DNA of 64,000 nt from Endozoicomonas gorgoniicola (GCF_025562715.2 NZ_JAPFCC010000001.1:2560501-2624500); one strand, 5' to 3'. Numbered from the stretch's first letter, positions 44,536 to 53,936 are shown. Numbers and translations are program-made. The notes: generated from the sequence alone by a model not told the origin.

Positions 44536-44760
44536 ATGAAAATCACCTCACAAGGCCAAGTCACCATACCAGCCAGCATTCGCAAAAGTCTTGGTCTGTT
44601 ACCCGGCGACAGGGTACTTTTTATTAAAAATGACAAAGGGGAAATCGTAATCCGTAAGGCTCAGGAAGATGCTCGTGATCCAGTGGAAGAGGCTGCTAGC
44701 CAGTTCAAGCTTAACATGAGTGCTGATGAGCTAATGAAGCTGTTGAGGGATGATCACTAA
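44536..44760 (+). CDS. VapB/AbrB-type antitoxin
   Basis: The 74-residue protein has the swapped-hairpin AbrB fold (KITSQGQVTIPASIRKSLGL, then GDRVLFIKNDKGEIVIRKA) and an acidic tail that would bind the PIN toxin. The stop shares one base with the toxin start (TAATG), so translation is coupled. It probably represses its own promoter in the AT-rich sequence upstream (44,460-44,535). Confidence 0.9.
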   Translation: MKITSQGQVTIPASIRKSLGLLPGDRVLFIKNDKGEIVIRKAQEDARDPVEEAASQFKLNMSADELMKLLRDDH

Positions 44761-45173
44761 TGAAAACCATATTGCTGGATACCTGTGTGATTCTGGATAT
44801 ACTGGATCAGGAAACCAACTGGCACCAGTGGTCGAAAAATACATTACGAGAACTTTCACACACCAGCAACCTGGTTATAAATCCCATTATATTTTCAGAA
44901 CTGTGCGCAGGTATGGCATCTCCACAGGAGGTACTCGCCATGCTGAAGTCACTGACCATTACAGAACAGCCTTTAACCCACGAAGCTCTGTTTCTGGCAG
45001 CAAAAGCGTTTCTTCAATATCGCCGCAGGGGTGGAAGTAAAACCGGGGTATTACCCGACTTTTTCATTGGCGCACAGGCTGCTGTCTGCAGCTGGGAGTT
45101 AATGAGCAGAGATAAGGGACGTTACACCAGCTACTTCCCAACCGTCAGGATGATCTTGCCTGAGGTGCATTGA
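44760..45173 (+). CDS. VapC-type PIN-domain toxin
   Basis: The 137-residue PIN nuclease has its acidic residues in LLDTCVILDIL (Asp), IIFSELCAG (Glu), LPDFFIGAQA (Asp) and SRDKGRYTSYFP (Asp). Such toxins cleave tRNA or rRNA. The pair lies between cvpA and the O-antigen-ligase remnant on the opposite strand. Toxin and antitoxin both look intact. Confidence 0.9.
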   Translation: MKTILLDTCVILDILDQETNWHQWSKNTLRELSHTSNLVINPIIFSELCAGMASPQEVLAMLKSLTITEQPLTHEALFLAAKAFLQYRRRGGSKTGVLPDFFIGAQAAVCSWELMSRDKGRYTSYFPTVRMILPEVH

Positions 45174-45560
45174 CTGATTGAGTGCCAGAAGTTTCATAAC
45201 TACCAACAAGGTTGGCAAGAAACAAAGGTAAGGTGAAAGCCAGCAGCATACCTCCCGGATATTCATAGATTCGATTGCCGTCGAACATCAGAGCGACCAT
45301 CATACCCATCACTACGAAATCCCGGGAGTTGGGCTTGGCCTTCATAATGTAGATTTCGTAAGGACGTTTAAAAACACACAGCAGAAACAATAACAACCCA
45401 ACAAGACCACCAAAAAACAATGTACTGATATAAATAGAGTGCCAGTGAGCAACTTTCATCCCTCTTCATACAATATTACTCGGATCTGCTGCTATGCCAT
45501 GGCCAAACAGTATTTGTTGAATTGCCGGAAAACGCTGTACATGGCAGATCGGCGAAAATG
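45145..45560 (-). pseudogene. O-antigen ligase/polymerase C-terminal remnant
   Basis: The open part (45,145-45,459) encodes AHWHSIYISTLFFGGLVGLL, then FDGNRIYEYPGGMLLAFTLP, the last membrane segments of a WaaL/Wzy-type ligase. Upstream in the same frame the sequence reads QQILFGHGIAADPSNIV before a stop, matching the loop that normally precedes the last helices. A premature stop and loss of the N-terminal helices mark a pseudogene. Its 3' end overlaps the vapC stop by 29 bases. Confidence 0.65.
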
Positions 45561-45702
45561 TCCATAGTAGGACAACCACCCTGTCAGCATGGGCTATTTC
45601 CCTGAAATAAAAGCCTGTCTAAATCAAGGTGTGGGAAAAAGACCGCTTACAGGCTTCTTTCAGTCTGACGGATTTGCTGGCTTCGCTGGGCAAACAAAAA
45701 AA

Positions 45703-45721
45703 AGCCCCGCAAAAGCAGGGC
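45703..45721 (-). terminator. Terminator of the autotransporter gene
   Basis: On the minus strand GCCCTGC-TTTT-GCGGGGC is followed by a run of nine T. It lies 70 bases after the autotransporter stop and is a typical intrinsic terminator. Confidence 0.85.
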
Positions 45722-45791
45722 AAGAAGTTCAGGTCTTGTTACAGACACTGGTGGTTAAAATTATGTCTGGCCATAAACGACCAGCTCTAAA

Positions 45792-48700
45792 TCAGAAGTC
45801 GTAACGAACACTACCTACAATACCGTGAGCGGTGTAGTCACCCTGCCAGTTGTAATCGTAGTTCAGACCCAGAGTCAGGTTGTTGTTCATTTCATATTTC
45901 ACACCAACACCTGCCAGAACACGGTTCTGTTCACGATCTCTACCACTAACATGATAAGTTCTGCCACCATTCAGGAAAGTACCCTGCACTTCAGGCTTTT
46001 TATCTTTAAAATCGTGGTAACCCATCAGAGTAAACTCGGGCTTCAACATGCCATTAGCAACATCATAATCAGCCATTAACTTCAGACCTGCACCGAGCTC
46101 CATAACTTCAAAGTCATCCAGTTTCACAGACTGTGGAAGAGGACCTTGATCTTGCTTTTCCTTGAAGTCATCGAATTTAACTTTCACATAGTTAAATTCT
46201 ATCTGAGGCTGAATCAGCCACTGGTTGAACTGGTAGTTGTATCCACCGACAAGACGAGCCCCGAGAGTATCACTCTTGGTATCAGATTTATAAGTACCCT
46301 GGCTCGTCTTCCGCTTCATGTCGATATCGCCGCGTCCATAGCTCCACATGGTATCGAAGAAGTAATTCTCCATGGTCCAGCCAGTGTAAAGAGTACCCAT
46401 GTAGGTATCGCCACTGGCGTCACGGCCGGATTTATTGGTTTCTGTTTTCACATCACCGTATGTAAAGGCAAAACCAACGGTCAACTGGTCATTAAGCAGT
46501 GCATCAAGACCAAGGTTAATACCATTCACCTTGTTCTTGAATCCACGGACGTCACGTTTGTCGTCCATTTCACCGTCACTGTAAAAGTACTCACCCCAGA
46601 CGCCTTTTGATTCAAACATATCACCCGTAGCAATTCCGGTGCGATGTCTGTTCAGATGACGACTGATGGACTGATTAGCCTTCTGAGTAACCGTTACTGC
46701 TGCCATTCCCATACCCACATGTGGGTCCCACTGGTTCTCTGAAGCGATTTTCTGGTAACCAACTTTCTGAATAGCACCAAACATCTCCTTACCGGCGTCA
46801 CCACCCGCTTCCAGAGAAGACAGTAAGGCTGCGGATGCTACTTCAGCATCATTACTACTCATATTAAACACTGAACGGAAAGCACTCCGAGGATCAGGGT
46901 TGAATCTCAACTTGATTTGATAGGAGCCAGGAGAGCCGAGAGGAGTAACCGCAGGAACTGGAGCCACATTGATCAGTGGATACTCGCTGACAGGAGCCTC
47001 AAACTTTCCGTCCATGGACTGGTATTCAACAACCTTCAAGTCATAGCTACCTGTCGGATCCTTTTTGTACTCATCGTACAAATCCTTTGATACTTTATAA
47101 GTTTGCTCATTATTCAGTTTATCAGGTCGCAGATAAACTCTGTTGCCACCCTTGAGCTTCAGTACACCACTACTACCAGCAATGTTCATGTAGGCAACTG
47201 TCGGGTCAGCCTTGCCTGAATTGAAGTCAACGACGGCAGCCAGACCACTTCCCTTCTCGAAGGTTACATCACCTTCTACTTGGACTGGTGATTGGCTTTT
47301 GTCCAGATTAGATTTTGCAATGTCAAATACAACACCACTCTTAACATCAACCTTAACCTTAACCTTGCCTTTAATGACAACTGGCTTGACATCCGTTTCC
47401 TCAACTTTGCCGGCATCCACTTTACCCAGTTTGCTGCTACCAGGCATCAAGTGAACCGGTCCGGAAATGGTAAATGACTTCACATCTTCGACATTACCAC
47501 CCTGATAAGTACCGGACTTCATCTCGACAGTAGAGCCATCAAAGGCATTGTCGCCACTAAAAGGTTTGGGAACTGGAGAACCAGTCAGATTACCTTCCAA
47601 CAGACCACCATCAAGGACAATGCTGTGGAAGCCATCAACATCGTGAATGACGGTCGTACCGTTACCAACAGTCAAATCAAGTTTTTCACTACCATAAATG
47701 GTGTTACCAGTTTTGGAATACTTGCGAAGATCAGCCCCCTGCTCCAGAACCAGCTTGTTGATCAGCTTGTCCTGTTTTGGGTCTTTTGGGTCTTTTGAGC
47801 CAATACGGTCTGACATCAAAGTACCAGCAACGGTTCCTTCTTCGAAGTCTTCAACGTTAGCCCAGACTTGAGAACCCATACCAACTTTGAAGGTATCTAC
47901 CGCATCCTCCTCCACCTCCTTGGTTGTCTGCTGTCCATTCTTACCTGTCGTTGTCTCAATAAAGGTTTTTTTCAGGTTTGCGCCACGGATAGTCGTGAGG
48001 GTATCTACGCTTCCCCCAGGTATCGCTTCTTTATGGCTAATAACTGACTTACCTTCAACAACTAGATTCTGAGCAACGATCTGTACTGGGCCTGTCGGAA
48101 TAGAAGCCATATTGATAACAGAGTCTTTAATGGTCATATTTTCTGCAGCAGCATTTACACCAAGACCATCAGACTTAAGGTTAGAGGATGTAATGGTGAC
48201 ATCCTGAAAGCCCTCGACATTCAGATTACTATTCTTGAGTCCCTCAAAATTCGCGATCGTGCGCTTACGAGCAATTACTGGTCCTGCTGCACTTTGTGTT
48301 GAATTACCCCTTATAGCGGTATCTTTATAAGCAGCCGCAACAACTTGCAGAGCGGTTTCTTTATTGGCCGTCTTATTATAACCTGCAACTTCAGAATCCT
48401 TGATCGAAACCTTAGACGCACGCACTACTCCTTCTGCATGAAACTTAGAGTTCTCGACGACAAAGGTATCAACCGGATTATCTTCACTACCAATTGATTC
48501 CTGATAAAGATCAGAGTCTTCAGCGACAATGTAAGTACCATAAGGGTCTTTAGGGTCTTTGGCTTTAGCACCCTTGGGAGTAGCAAAGTGCACACCAGGC
48601 AGTGGAGATTCTGGGCTGGTTTTAACACCATCCAGCTCTACCGTTCCTCCGGTAAATACTACGTCCGTTGAATTAGCAGCAGCAGCGGAAGCATCAAACA

Positions 48701-50138
48701 ACTCAGGAACATCGTTCTGAACGCGATCCATAAAAGCATCGTAAAGCTCAGGAACACGCAGATCATAGCCTTTAAGTCTGATCACCTCAGGAGCAACATG
48801 CCCGTTCTGAGCTTTGGGGTCTTTTACCAGAAATATCTTCCTGAAATCGTCCCGAGACAGACCGTCCAGCTTTTTCCTGGCTTCTGTAACTCTTGCCTGG
48901 AATTTAGCAGGATCTTCCCCTTGAGCTTGCACTGGTGAAGCATCAAGACCCACTTTTGATGCATCAGCTGTGACACCTTCAGACGTCTTACGCAGAGCAG
49001 CAAAGTCGACCTTTTCTGCAGGTTCAGCATTTTTTTCCTGAAGAACTACACTCGGACCTGATTTATTAACTGCAGCACCCTGAGTGGCAGCCAGCAGAAA
49101 ATTATCTTTAAGACCTAACTTGTTTTGATTTGCCTTTGCAAAGGCCACCAGAGATTCTCTGGCTTTTTTCGCATGCTCCTCAGCTTCTTTGACTTTGTCT
49201 TTTAAGTCAGCAACTTTTTTAGCCTCATCTTTTTTTACATTAGCTGTTTTAGGCTTCTGATTTGCATCATAATCATTTGCAGCTATGGCTTCAGCGCTTG
49301 CTAACTTTTTATTTAAGTCATCAACGTCATCATCTGCTTTTTGCAGATGATCTAATAAACCTTTAGATGAATACTGAATCGACTTGGTGTGATAATCGCT
49401 ACCCGTTAATCCGTTGAATTTATCTTTTAGCAGTGCAAGATGTTCATTAATTTCCTTATCGTTACCCTGCACAAAGGTAATTGGATTGAACGACTTAGGC
49501 TGTTGCTGGCCTGTCGCAGTTGTACCCGAAGTAGACGCGGTCGGCGGCGTGGTGGACGCGGTCGGCGGCGTGGTGGACGCGGTCGGCGGCGTGGTAGACG
49601 CGGTCGGCGGCGTGGTAGACGCGGTCGGCGGCGTGGTAGACGCGGTCGGCGGCGTGGTAGACGCGGTCGGCGGCGTGGTGGACGCGGTCGGCGGCGTGGT
49701 GGACGCGGTCGGCGGCGTGGTAGACGCGGTCGGCGTCGGGGTGGACGCGGTCGGCGTCGGGGTGGACGCGGTCGGCGTCGGGGTGGACGCGGTCGGCGTC
49801 GGGGTGGACGCGGTCGGCGTCGGGGTGGACGCGGTCGGCGTCGGGGTGGACGCGGTCGGCGTCGGGGTGGACTTGGTCTTCTTCGGGGCGGACTTAGTCT
49901 TCTTCGGGGTGGACTTAGTCTTCTTCGGGGTGGACTTAGTCTTCGTCGGGGTAGACGTGGACAACGACGGTGTTGCTTTGGTCGTTGACGACGTCGAGGT
50001 GGAAGTGGACGGTGACGGATTCAGCGTTGTCCCCCCTCCTTTAACAACTTTAGCTTGTGTAACTGTCCCATAACCACCAAATGCCGAAACTACGGCTAAA
50101 GAAAGCAGTGTTTTTTTAAACACCTGAACTTGTTTCAT
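45792..50138 (-). CDS. Type Va autotransporter with repeat stalk
   Basis: The 1448-residue protein has a signal peptide (MKQVQVFKKTLLSLAVVSAF, cleaved near TQA). A Thr/Pro/Ser stalk of 20 seven-residue repeats (about residues 62-201) follows. A helical region (DHLQKADDDVDDLNKKLASA) comes next, then a beta-helix-like passenger with repeated short strands (residues about 490-1120). The C-terminal about 290 residues form an outer-membrane barrel (KGVWGEYFYSDGEMDDKRDV to VGSVRYDF with final Phe). It should be displayed on the surface. The role is unknown; adhesion is a guess from the stalk. No protease triad is evident. Confidence 0.9.
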   Translation of the reverse strand: MKQVQVFKKTLLSLAVVSAFGGYGTVTQAKVVKGGGTTLNPSPSTSTSTSSTTKATPSLSTSTPTKTKSTPKKTKSTPKKTKSAPKKTKSTPTPTASTPTPTASTPTPTASTPTPTASTPTPTASTPTPTASTPTPTASTTPPTASTTPPTASTTPPTASTTPPTASTTPPTASTTPPTASTTPPTASTTPPTASTTPPTASTSGTTATGQQQPKSFNPITFVQGNDKEINEHLALLKDKFNGLTGSDYHTKSIQYSSKGLLDHLQKADDDVDDLNKKLASAEAIAANDYDANQKPKTANVKKDEAKKVADLKDKVKEAEEHAKKARESLVAFAKANQNKLGLKDNFLLAATQGAAVNKSGPSVVLQEKNAEPAEKVDFAALRKTSEGVTADASKVGLDASPVQAQGEDPAKFQARVTEARKKLDGLSRDDFRKIFLVKDPKAQNGHVAPEVIRLKGYDLRVPELYDAFMDRVQNDVPELFDASAAAANSTDVVFTGGTVELDGVKTSPESPLPGVHFATPKGAKAKDPKDPYGTYIVAEDSDLYQESIGSEDNPVDTFVVENSKFHAEGVVRASKVSIKDSEVAGYNKTANKETALQVVAAAYKDTAIRGNSTQSAAGPVIARKRTIANFEGLKNSNLNVEGFQDVTITSSNLKSDGLGVNAAAENMTIKDSVINMASIPTGPVQIVAQNLVVEGKSVISHKEAIPGGSVDTLTTIRGANLKKTFIETTTGKNGQQTTKEVEEDAVDTFKVGMGSQVWANVEDFEEGTVAGTLMSDRIGSKDPKDPKQDKLINKLVLEQGADLRKYSKTGNTIYGSEKLDLTVGNGTTVIHDVDGFHSIVLDGGLLEGNLTGSPVPKPFSGDNAFDGSTVEMKSGTYQGGNVEDVKSFTISGPVHLMPGSSKLGKVDAGKVEETDVKPVVIKGKVKVKVDVKSGVVFDIAKSNLDKSQSPVQVEGDVTFEKGSGLAAVVDFNSGKADPTVAYMNIAGSSGVLKLKGGNRVYLRPDKLNNEQTYKVSKDLYDEYKKDPTGSYDLKVVEYQSMDGKFEAPVSEYPLINVAPVPAVTPLGSPGSYQIKLRFNPDPRSAFRSVFNMSSNDAEVASAALLSSLEAGGDAGKEMFGAIQKVGYQKIASENQWDPHVGMGMAAVTVTQKANQSISRHLNRHRTGIATGDMFESKGVWGEYFYSDGEMDDKRDVRGFKNKVNGINLGLDALLNDQLTVGFAFTYGDVKTETNKSGRDASGDTYMGTLYTGWTMENYFFDTMWSYGRGDIDMKRKTSQGTYKSDTKSDTLGARLVGGYNYQFNQWLIQPQIEFNYVKVKFDDFKEKQDQGPLPQSVKLDDFEVMELGAGLKLMADYDVANGMLKPEFTLMGYHDFKDKKPEVQGTFLNGGRTYHVSGRDREQNRVLAGVGVKYEMNNNLTLGLNYDYNWQGDYTAHGIVGSVRYDF
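49531..49953 (-). repeat. 21-bp tandem repeat encoding a Thr/Pro stalk
   Basis: Twenty 21-base units encode seven-residue repeats in three blocks: nine STTPPTA units, seven STPTPTA units and four STPKKTK-like units from C- to N-terminus. Within blocks the units are nearly identical at the DNA level. The basic block is next to the signal peptide end. Such repeats change copy number easily by slippage. Confidence 0.93.
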
Positions 50139-50458
50139 TACTCCAACTCCAACTTCTAGTCTGGATTTTATGCTCGTTGAATTATCTCGATTTTGAGCTC
50201 TATCAAATGAAAAAAAGTGTCAGGCACACAGCCTGAAGGCTCGGTATCCTACAGTTGGCAGCTAATAAACTTAAATAATATTTTCGAATTAAAAAAACAC
50301 TTTTAAATCTGTTAGCACCTTATAAAGAAAGAAACTTTACAAGGGTTGTCAGAAGCACTATTTTTATTTGTTTTTTTAAAAAATATAAAAAAATGCAAAC
50401 ACAACAATTAGTCAGTGGTATTATTGTTTCAATAAAAACATTGATAACTAAAAATAAA
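50139..50458. promoter_or_regulatory. AT-rich divergent spacer, autotransporter and lipoprotein
   Basis: This about 320-base gap holds no gene. It is strongly AT-rich with many A and T runs and must contain the promoters of the two divergent genes. A small CAGGC-ACACA-GCCTG hairpin lies near 50,223. Confidence 0.45.
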
Positions 50459-51301
50459 ATGCGTCATTTTCATTTATTCTTGATACTGGTTTTATTTCTT
50501 TTTTCTGGCTGCCAGACAACCGAGTCACTGAAAACCAGCACACAACTTGCTAGACAGAAGCATCTTAGTATCCAGATAATTCAAACCTCAGGCTTTCCTA
50601 TCATGGCGATGCAGCCAGGTTTCGACAAGTCATCGGACATACTGAGAATTTATATCGAAGGGGATGGTAAAGCATGGATGCGCAGTGGGCGCCCGTCTTC
50701 AAACCCAACACCAGTCAACAGACTGGTTCACAAAATCATGACTAAAGATGAAAAAAGAGATATTGCTTATCTAGCCCGACCCTGCCAGTTTATTATGCAG
50801 CCAGACTGTTCTTCATATATCTGGACTTTTGGAAGGTACGACCAGAAAGTTATTGATTCAATGAACGAAGCAATTACAAAGCTCAAGCAACAATACGACT
50901 TTAAACAACTTGAACTGATTGGTTACTCTGGCGGTGCTACTATCGCACTAATCATTGCAGCCAAACGAAACGACGTCATCAGTGTTCGCACTGTTGCAGG
51001 AAACCTTGACCCTGAATTCACCAACAATTTCCACAAAGTCAGCCCCATGCCAACCGCACTTAATCCAGTCAGCTTTGCCAACAACCTGAAGCAGGTGCCA
51101 CAAATTCATTTCTATGGTGAAAATGACCCGATTATCCCCAAAGACATCAGTGATCATTACTTAAAATATTTTGTCGATTCAACCTGCATACAAACAGTGC
51201 TTGTTGAAAAGGCCAGCCATCACGACGGATGGGCAAAAAAATGGGCAGGGTTATTAACAAAAGAAGCACAGTGTAAAACAAAAAAAGCCCACATCTATTG
51301 A
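50459..51301 (+). CDS. Lipoprotein with alpha/beta-hydrolase fold
   Basis: The ATG at 50459 gives a 280-residue protein with a lipobox (LFLFSGC) at residues 13-19, so it is an outer- or inner-membrane lipoprotein. The hydrolase features are the nucleophile elbow LIGYSGGATIAL, an acid in HFYGENDPIIPK and the His in ASHHDGWAKKW. Asp or Glu in IEGDGKAWM lies near the oxyanion region. The substrate is unknown. The gene's last codons form the left arm of the tRNA terminator. Confidence 0.75.
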   Translation: MRHFHLFLILVLFLFSGCQTTESLKTSTQLARQKHLSIQIIQTSGFPIMAMQPGFDKSSDILRIYIEGDGKAWMRSGRPSSNPTPVNRLVHKIMTKDEKRDIAYLARPCQFIMQPDCSSYIWTFGRYDQKVIDSMNEAITKLKQQYDFKQLELIGYSGGATIALIIAAKRNDVISVRTVAGNLDPEFTNNFHKVSPMPTALNPVSFANNLKQVPQIHFYGENDPIIPKDISDHYLKYFVDSTCIQTVLVEKASHHDGWAKKWAGLLTKEAQCKTKKAHIY

Positions 51302-51310
51302 TATGGGCTT
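51285..51310 (-). terminator. Terminator of the minus-strand tRNA cluster
   Basis: On the minus strand AAGCCCATATC-AATAG-ATGTGGGCTT is followed by TTTTTTG. It ends the tRNA transcript and overlaps the end of the lipoprotein gene, so it may serve both directions. Confidence 0.8.
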
Positions 51311-51316
51311 AAATTA

Positions 51317-51393
51317 TGGCGCGCTCGGGAGGATTCGAACCTCCGACCGCCTGGTTCGTAGCCAGGTACTCTATCCAGCTGAGCTACGAGCGC
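51317..51393 (-). tRNA. tRNA-Arg (anticodon ACG)
   Basis: The complement reads GCGCTCGTAGCTCAGCTGG with the ACG anticodon loop CTACGAA, T-arm GGAGGTTCGAATCCTCC and CCA. It is the same body as the plus-strand gene at 40,907. Confidence 0.97.
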
Positions 51394-51416
51394 GCAAAAC
51401 TTTGTATTCAATTGTA

Positions 51417-51509
51417 TGGCGGTGAGGGAGGGATTCGAACCCTCGATACGGCTACAAACCGTATACTCCCTTAGCAGGGGAGCGCCTTCAGCCTCTCGGC
51501 CACCTCACC
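51417..51509 (-). tRNA. tRNA-Ser (anticodon GCT)
   Basis: The class II tRNA has GGTGAGG/CCTCACC acceptor, GCT anticodon and long variable arm, with CCA encoded. It matches the tRNA-Ser at 41,171. Confidence 0.97.
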
Positions 51510-51533
51510 GTCAGAACCATCACTGGTTAAATA

Positions 51534-51610
51534 TGGCGCGCTCGGGAGGATTCGAACCTCCGACCGCCTGGTTCGTAGCCAGGTACTCTATCCAGCTGAG
51601 CTACGAGCGC
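51534..51610 (-). tRNA. tRNA-Arg (anticodon ACG), second copy
   Basis: It matches the copy at 51,317. The Arg-Ser unit, including the short spacer after it, is repeated in tandem with a period of 217 bases. Confidence 0.97.
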
Positions 51611-51633
51611 GCAAAACTTTGTATTCAATTATA

Positions 51634-51726
51634 TGGCGGTGAGGGAGGGATTCGAACCCTCGATACGGCTACAAACCGTATACTCCCTTAGCAGGGGAGC
51701 GCCTTCAGCCTCTCGGCCACCTCACC
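51634..51726 (-). tRNA. tRNA-Ser (anticodon GCT), second copy
   Basis: It is the same as the Ser gene at 51,417 and the first gene of the cluster after csrA. tRNA-Ser and tRNA-Arg genes after csrA are a conserved arrangement in gammaproteobacteria. Confidence 0.97.
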
Positions 51727-51867
51727 GGGAACGCCGGCTATGTTACCTTCAACATCCTGAAATGCAAGCTTTTTATTAAGAAAGCTATTAAGCGACAACC
51801 GTTATATGTTTATCATCAAGGTCATTCTGCCCATCAATGATTGATGGGCCATATACACATACAAAAA

Positions 51868-51891
51868 CACCTGACTAAAAAGTCAGGTGTT
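51868..51891. terminator. Terminator of csrA
   Basis: ACACCTGAC-TAAAAA-GTCAGGTGTTTT is a bidirectional hairpin. On the minus strand it is followed by TTTTTG, 52 bases after the csrA stop. It separates csrA from the tRNA cluster. Confidence 0.85.
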
Positions 51892-51942
51892 TTATCAAAC
51901 CGCAAATTCTTAACCATTCGAATTGACTGTCTTTTTTAAGTA

Positions 51943-52146
51943 TCAGTAATTCTCAGGGCTGGAAACAGGAACTCCGTGCTCTTTTTCCTTCTGGATTCGC
52001 TGGTATATCTCTTCGCGGTGAACGGCGACTTCTTTGGGGGCATTCACTCCAATACGCACTTGGTTACCTTTTACGCCCAGTACAGTGACCGTGACCTCGT
52101 CCCCAACCATCAGGGTCTCTCCTACACGGCGAGTCAGAATCAGCAT
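51943..52146 (-). CDS. csrA: Carbon storage regulator CsrA/RsmA
   Basis: The 67-residue RNA-binding protein begins MLILTRRVGETLMVGDEVTV and continues VLGVKGNQVRIGVNAPKEVA, then VHREEIYQRIQKEK. The residues for GGA-motif binding (Leu4, Arg6 and Arg44 of the VHREE region) are present. It controls translation of many mRNAs. I chose the ATG at 52146, preceded by AAGGAGATTGTA; a longer frame from 52,179 adds a non-conserved leader. Confidence 0.97.
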   Translation of the reverse strand: MLILTRRVGETLMVGDEVTVTVLGVKGNQVRIGVNAPKEVAVHREEIYQRIQKEKEHGVPVSSPENY

Positions 52147-52605
52147 TACAATCTCCTTATTTACATCTCTGTAAGTCAACGACCGTCAATCCTGAGCACG
52201 GCGGTGCAATGGTTGTATCCCCGAGCAACCCGTTTTATGGAAGAGTCGCTTTGACATCAACAAAAAAGAGGCGAAATGACAGGGGCGGTTAGCCCTACCC
52301 TGGTTTCTACTCCTATGACTGCCTTGTTATCAGCCCGGGCATAACTTATGCCTACCCGCCGATTTATGCTTAAGAATTATCCAGCACAACAAGTCTAGTC
52401 GCCGAACTCAACATTTCCATGCGTATTTTTACTAGCAGAGAAATGTATTCATAAATCATTCAAATTTAAAACAGCATGTTTGAGCACAGACAGTCTAGTT
52501 GATATATCTGCGCCCGTTGGGAATGACAGTAGTTTTTTTCCTATCGACCTTCAGGATCGATGATACCCCGACGCCATCACACCCCAGTCAAGGTATGTCC
52601 GGAGA
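52147..52605. other. 459-base spacer between lysC and csrA
   Basis: I see no gene here. The part next to csrA holds its promoter and leader. The part next to lysC contains a weak ATCGA...TCGAT hairpin near 52,545 but no strong terminator, so read-through from lysC is possible. Confidence 0.4.
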
Positions 52606-53847
52606 TTAGACACTGTTTTCGGCTGCTGGTTCCTTATCCAGCTCAAAAACGGAGTGCAGGGCACGCACAGCCAGCTCCAGATACTTCTCAGCAATAATCA
52701 CAGACACCTTGATTTCAGAGGTGGAAATAATCTGAATATTAATTCCTTCAGAAGCCAGTGCCTGAAACATACGGGTGGCCACGCCAGCGTGAGAACGCAT
52801 GCCAACTCCCACGATAGAGACTTTAGCAATCTTGCTGTCGCCATCATGCTCCCTGGCACCCAACTCTTCACAAATCTGTGCAACAACATCCATGGTACGT
52901 TGATAATCGTTGCGATGTACGGTGAAGGTAAAATCGGTTGTGCGATCGTCTGCCACGTTCTGTACGATCATATCGACTTCAATATTGGCAGCGCTTACAG
53001 GCCCCAGTATACGTGATGCCACACCCGGAATGTCCGGCACTCCCTTGATGGTGATTTTGGCTTCATCTCGGTTAAAGGCAATGCCGGATACAACCGGTGA
53101 TTCCATGGCGACGTCCTCCTCCAGCGTGATCAATGTACCAGGTCCTTCCCGGAACGTGTGCAACACTCTTAAATTAACATTGTATTTCCCGGCAAACTCC
53201 ACAGCACGAATCTGCAGTACCTTTGAACCGAGACTGGCCATTTCCAGCATCTCTTCAAAAGTAATCTGGTCCAGTCGGCGAGCGCTGTCGACCACTCTCG
53301 GGTCGGTGGTATAAACACCATCAACATCGGTGTATATCTGGCATTCGTCGGCTTCCAGTGCTGCCGCCAGAGCAACAGCCGTGGTGTCTGAGCCACCCCG
53401 TCCCAGAGTGGTAATATTCCCGTCAATGTCACACCCCTGAAAGCCAGCCACAACCAGCACGCGACCTTCTGACAGGTCGTGCTGCATGCGTTCAGTGTCA
53501 ATTTTCCGGATACGGGCTTTGGTGTGAGCATCATCGGTGGTGATGCGAACCTGCCATCCGGTATAAGACCGGGCCGGACAGCCTCTCTCTTCCAGGGCCA
53601 TGGAAAGCAGTGCAATCGTGACCTGCTCTCCGGTGGACAGAAGGACATCCATCTCTCTGGGCGAAGGTTGCTTCTGAATGGTGGTTGCAAGATCGGTCAG
53701 GCGGTTGGTTTCACCGCTCATGGCGGAAACGACCACGACAACGTCATGCCCATTATCCCTGAATCCTTTCACCTTGTCGGCTACTCTCTGAATGCGATCC
53801 AGATCGCCCACAGAGGTGCCGCCAAACTTTTGTACTAACAGCGCCAT
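52606..53847 (-). CDS. lysC: Aspartate kinase
   Basis: The 413-residue enzyme phosphorylates aspartate for lysine, threonine and methionine synthesis. The N-terminal kinase domain has LVQKFGGTSVGDLDRIQRVA, then FQGCDIDGNITTLGRGGSDT and YTDVDGVYTTDPRVV. Two ACT domains follow (ISGIAFNRDEAKITI-type start near 262, and SIVGVGMRSHAGVATRMFQA), so lysine feedback is expected. Length is that of the monofunctional enzyme. Its place between alaS and csrA is as in Pseudomonas. Confidence 0.96.
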   Translation of the reverse strand: MALLVQKFGGTSVGDLDRIQRVADKVKGFRDNGHDVVVVVSAMSGETNRLTDLATTIQKQPSPREMDVLLSTGEQVTIALLSMALEERGCPARSYTGWQVRITTDDAHTKARIRKIDTERMQHDLSEGRVLVVAGFQGCDIDGNITTLGRGGSDTTAVALAAALEADECQIYTDVDGVYTTDPRVVDSARRLDQITFEEMLEMASLGSKVLQIRAVEFAGKYNVNLRVLHTFREGPGTLITLEEDVAMESPVVSGIAFNRDEAKITIKGVPDIPGVASRILGPVSAANIEVDMIVQNVADDRTTDFTFTVHRNDYQRTMDVVAQICEELGAREHDGDSKIAKVSIVGVGMRSHAGVATRMFQALASEGINIQIISTSEIKVSVIIAEKYLELAVRALHSVFELDKEPAAENSV

Positions 53848-53936
53848 TTTTATTTCTTACATCATTGTGCCGAGTCAGGAATTTAACACGAATGGTCATA
53901 GGTAAAAAGCTATCCATTACAATAGATCCCGTCAGA

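Noticed and set aside
49531..49953. Regular repeat that could suggest a CRISPR array
   Set aside because: Units are contiguous 21-base tandem repeats within a coding frame, with no spacers and no cas genes.
49414..50073. Plus-strand frames with VDAVGG or RRGGRGRR repeats
   Set aside because: They are antisense to the autotransporter stalk repeats, whose minus-strand frame has a signal peptide and barrel.
51416..51691. Plus-strand frame with repeated GFEPSIR/GFEPPTA-type sequence
   Set aside because: It is the antisense of the tRNA-Arg and tRNA-Ser genes. Such frames are a known annotation artefact.
52147..52179. Longer CsrA start
   Set aside because: The extra residues are not part of the family and the ribosome site fits the ATG at 52,146.
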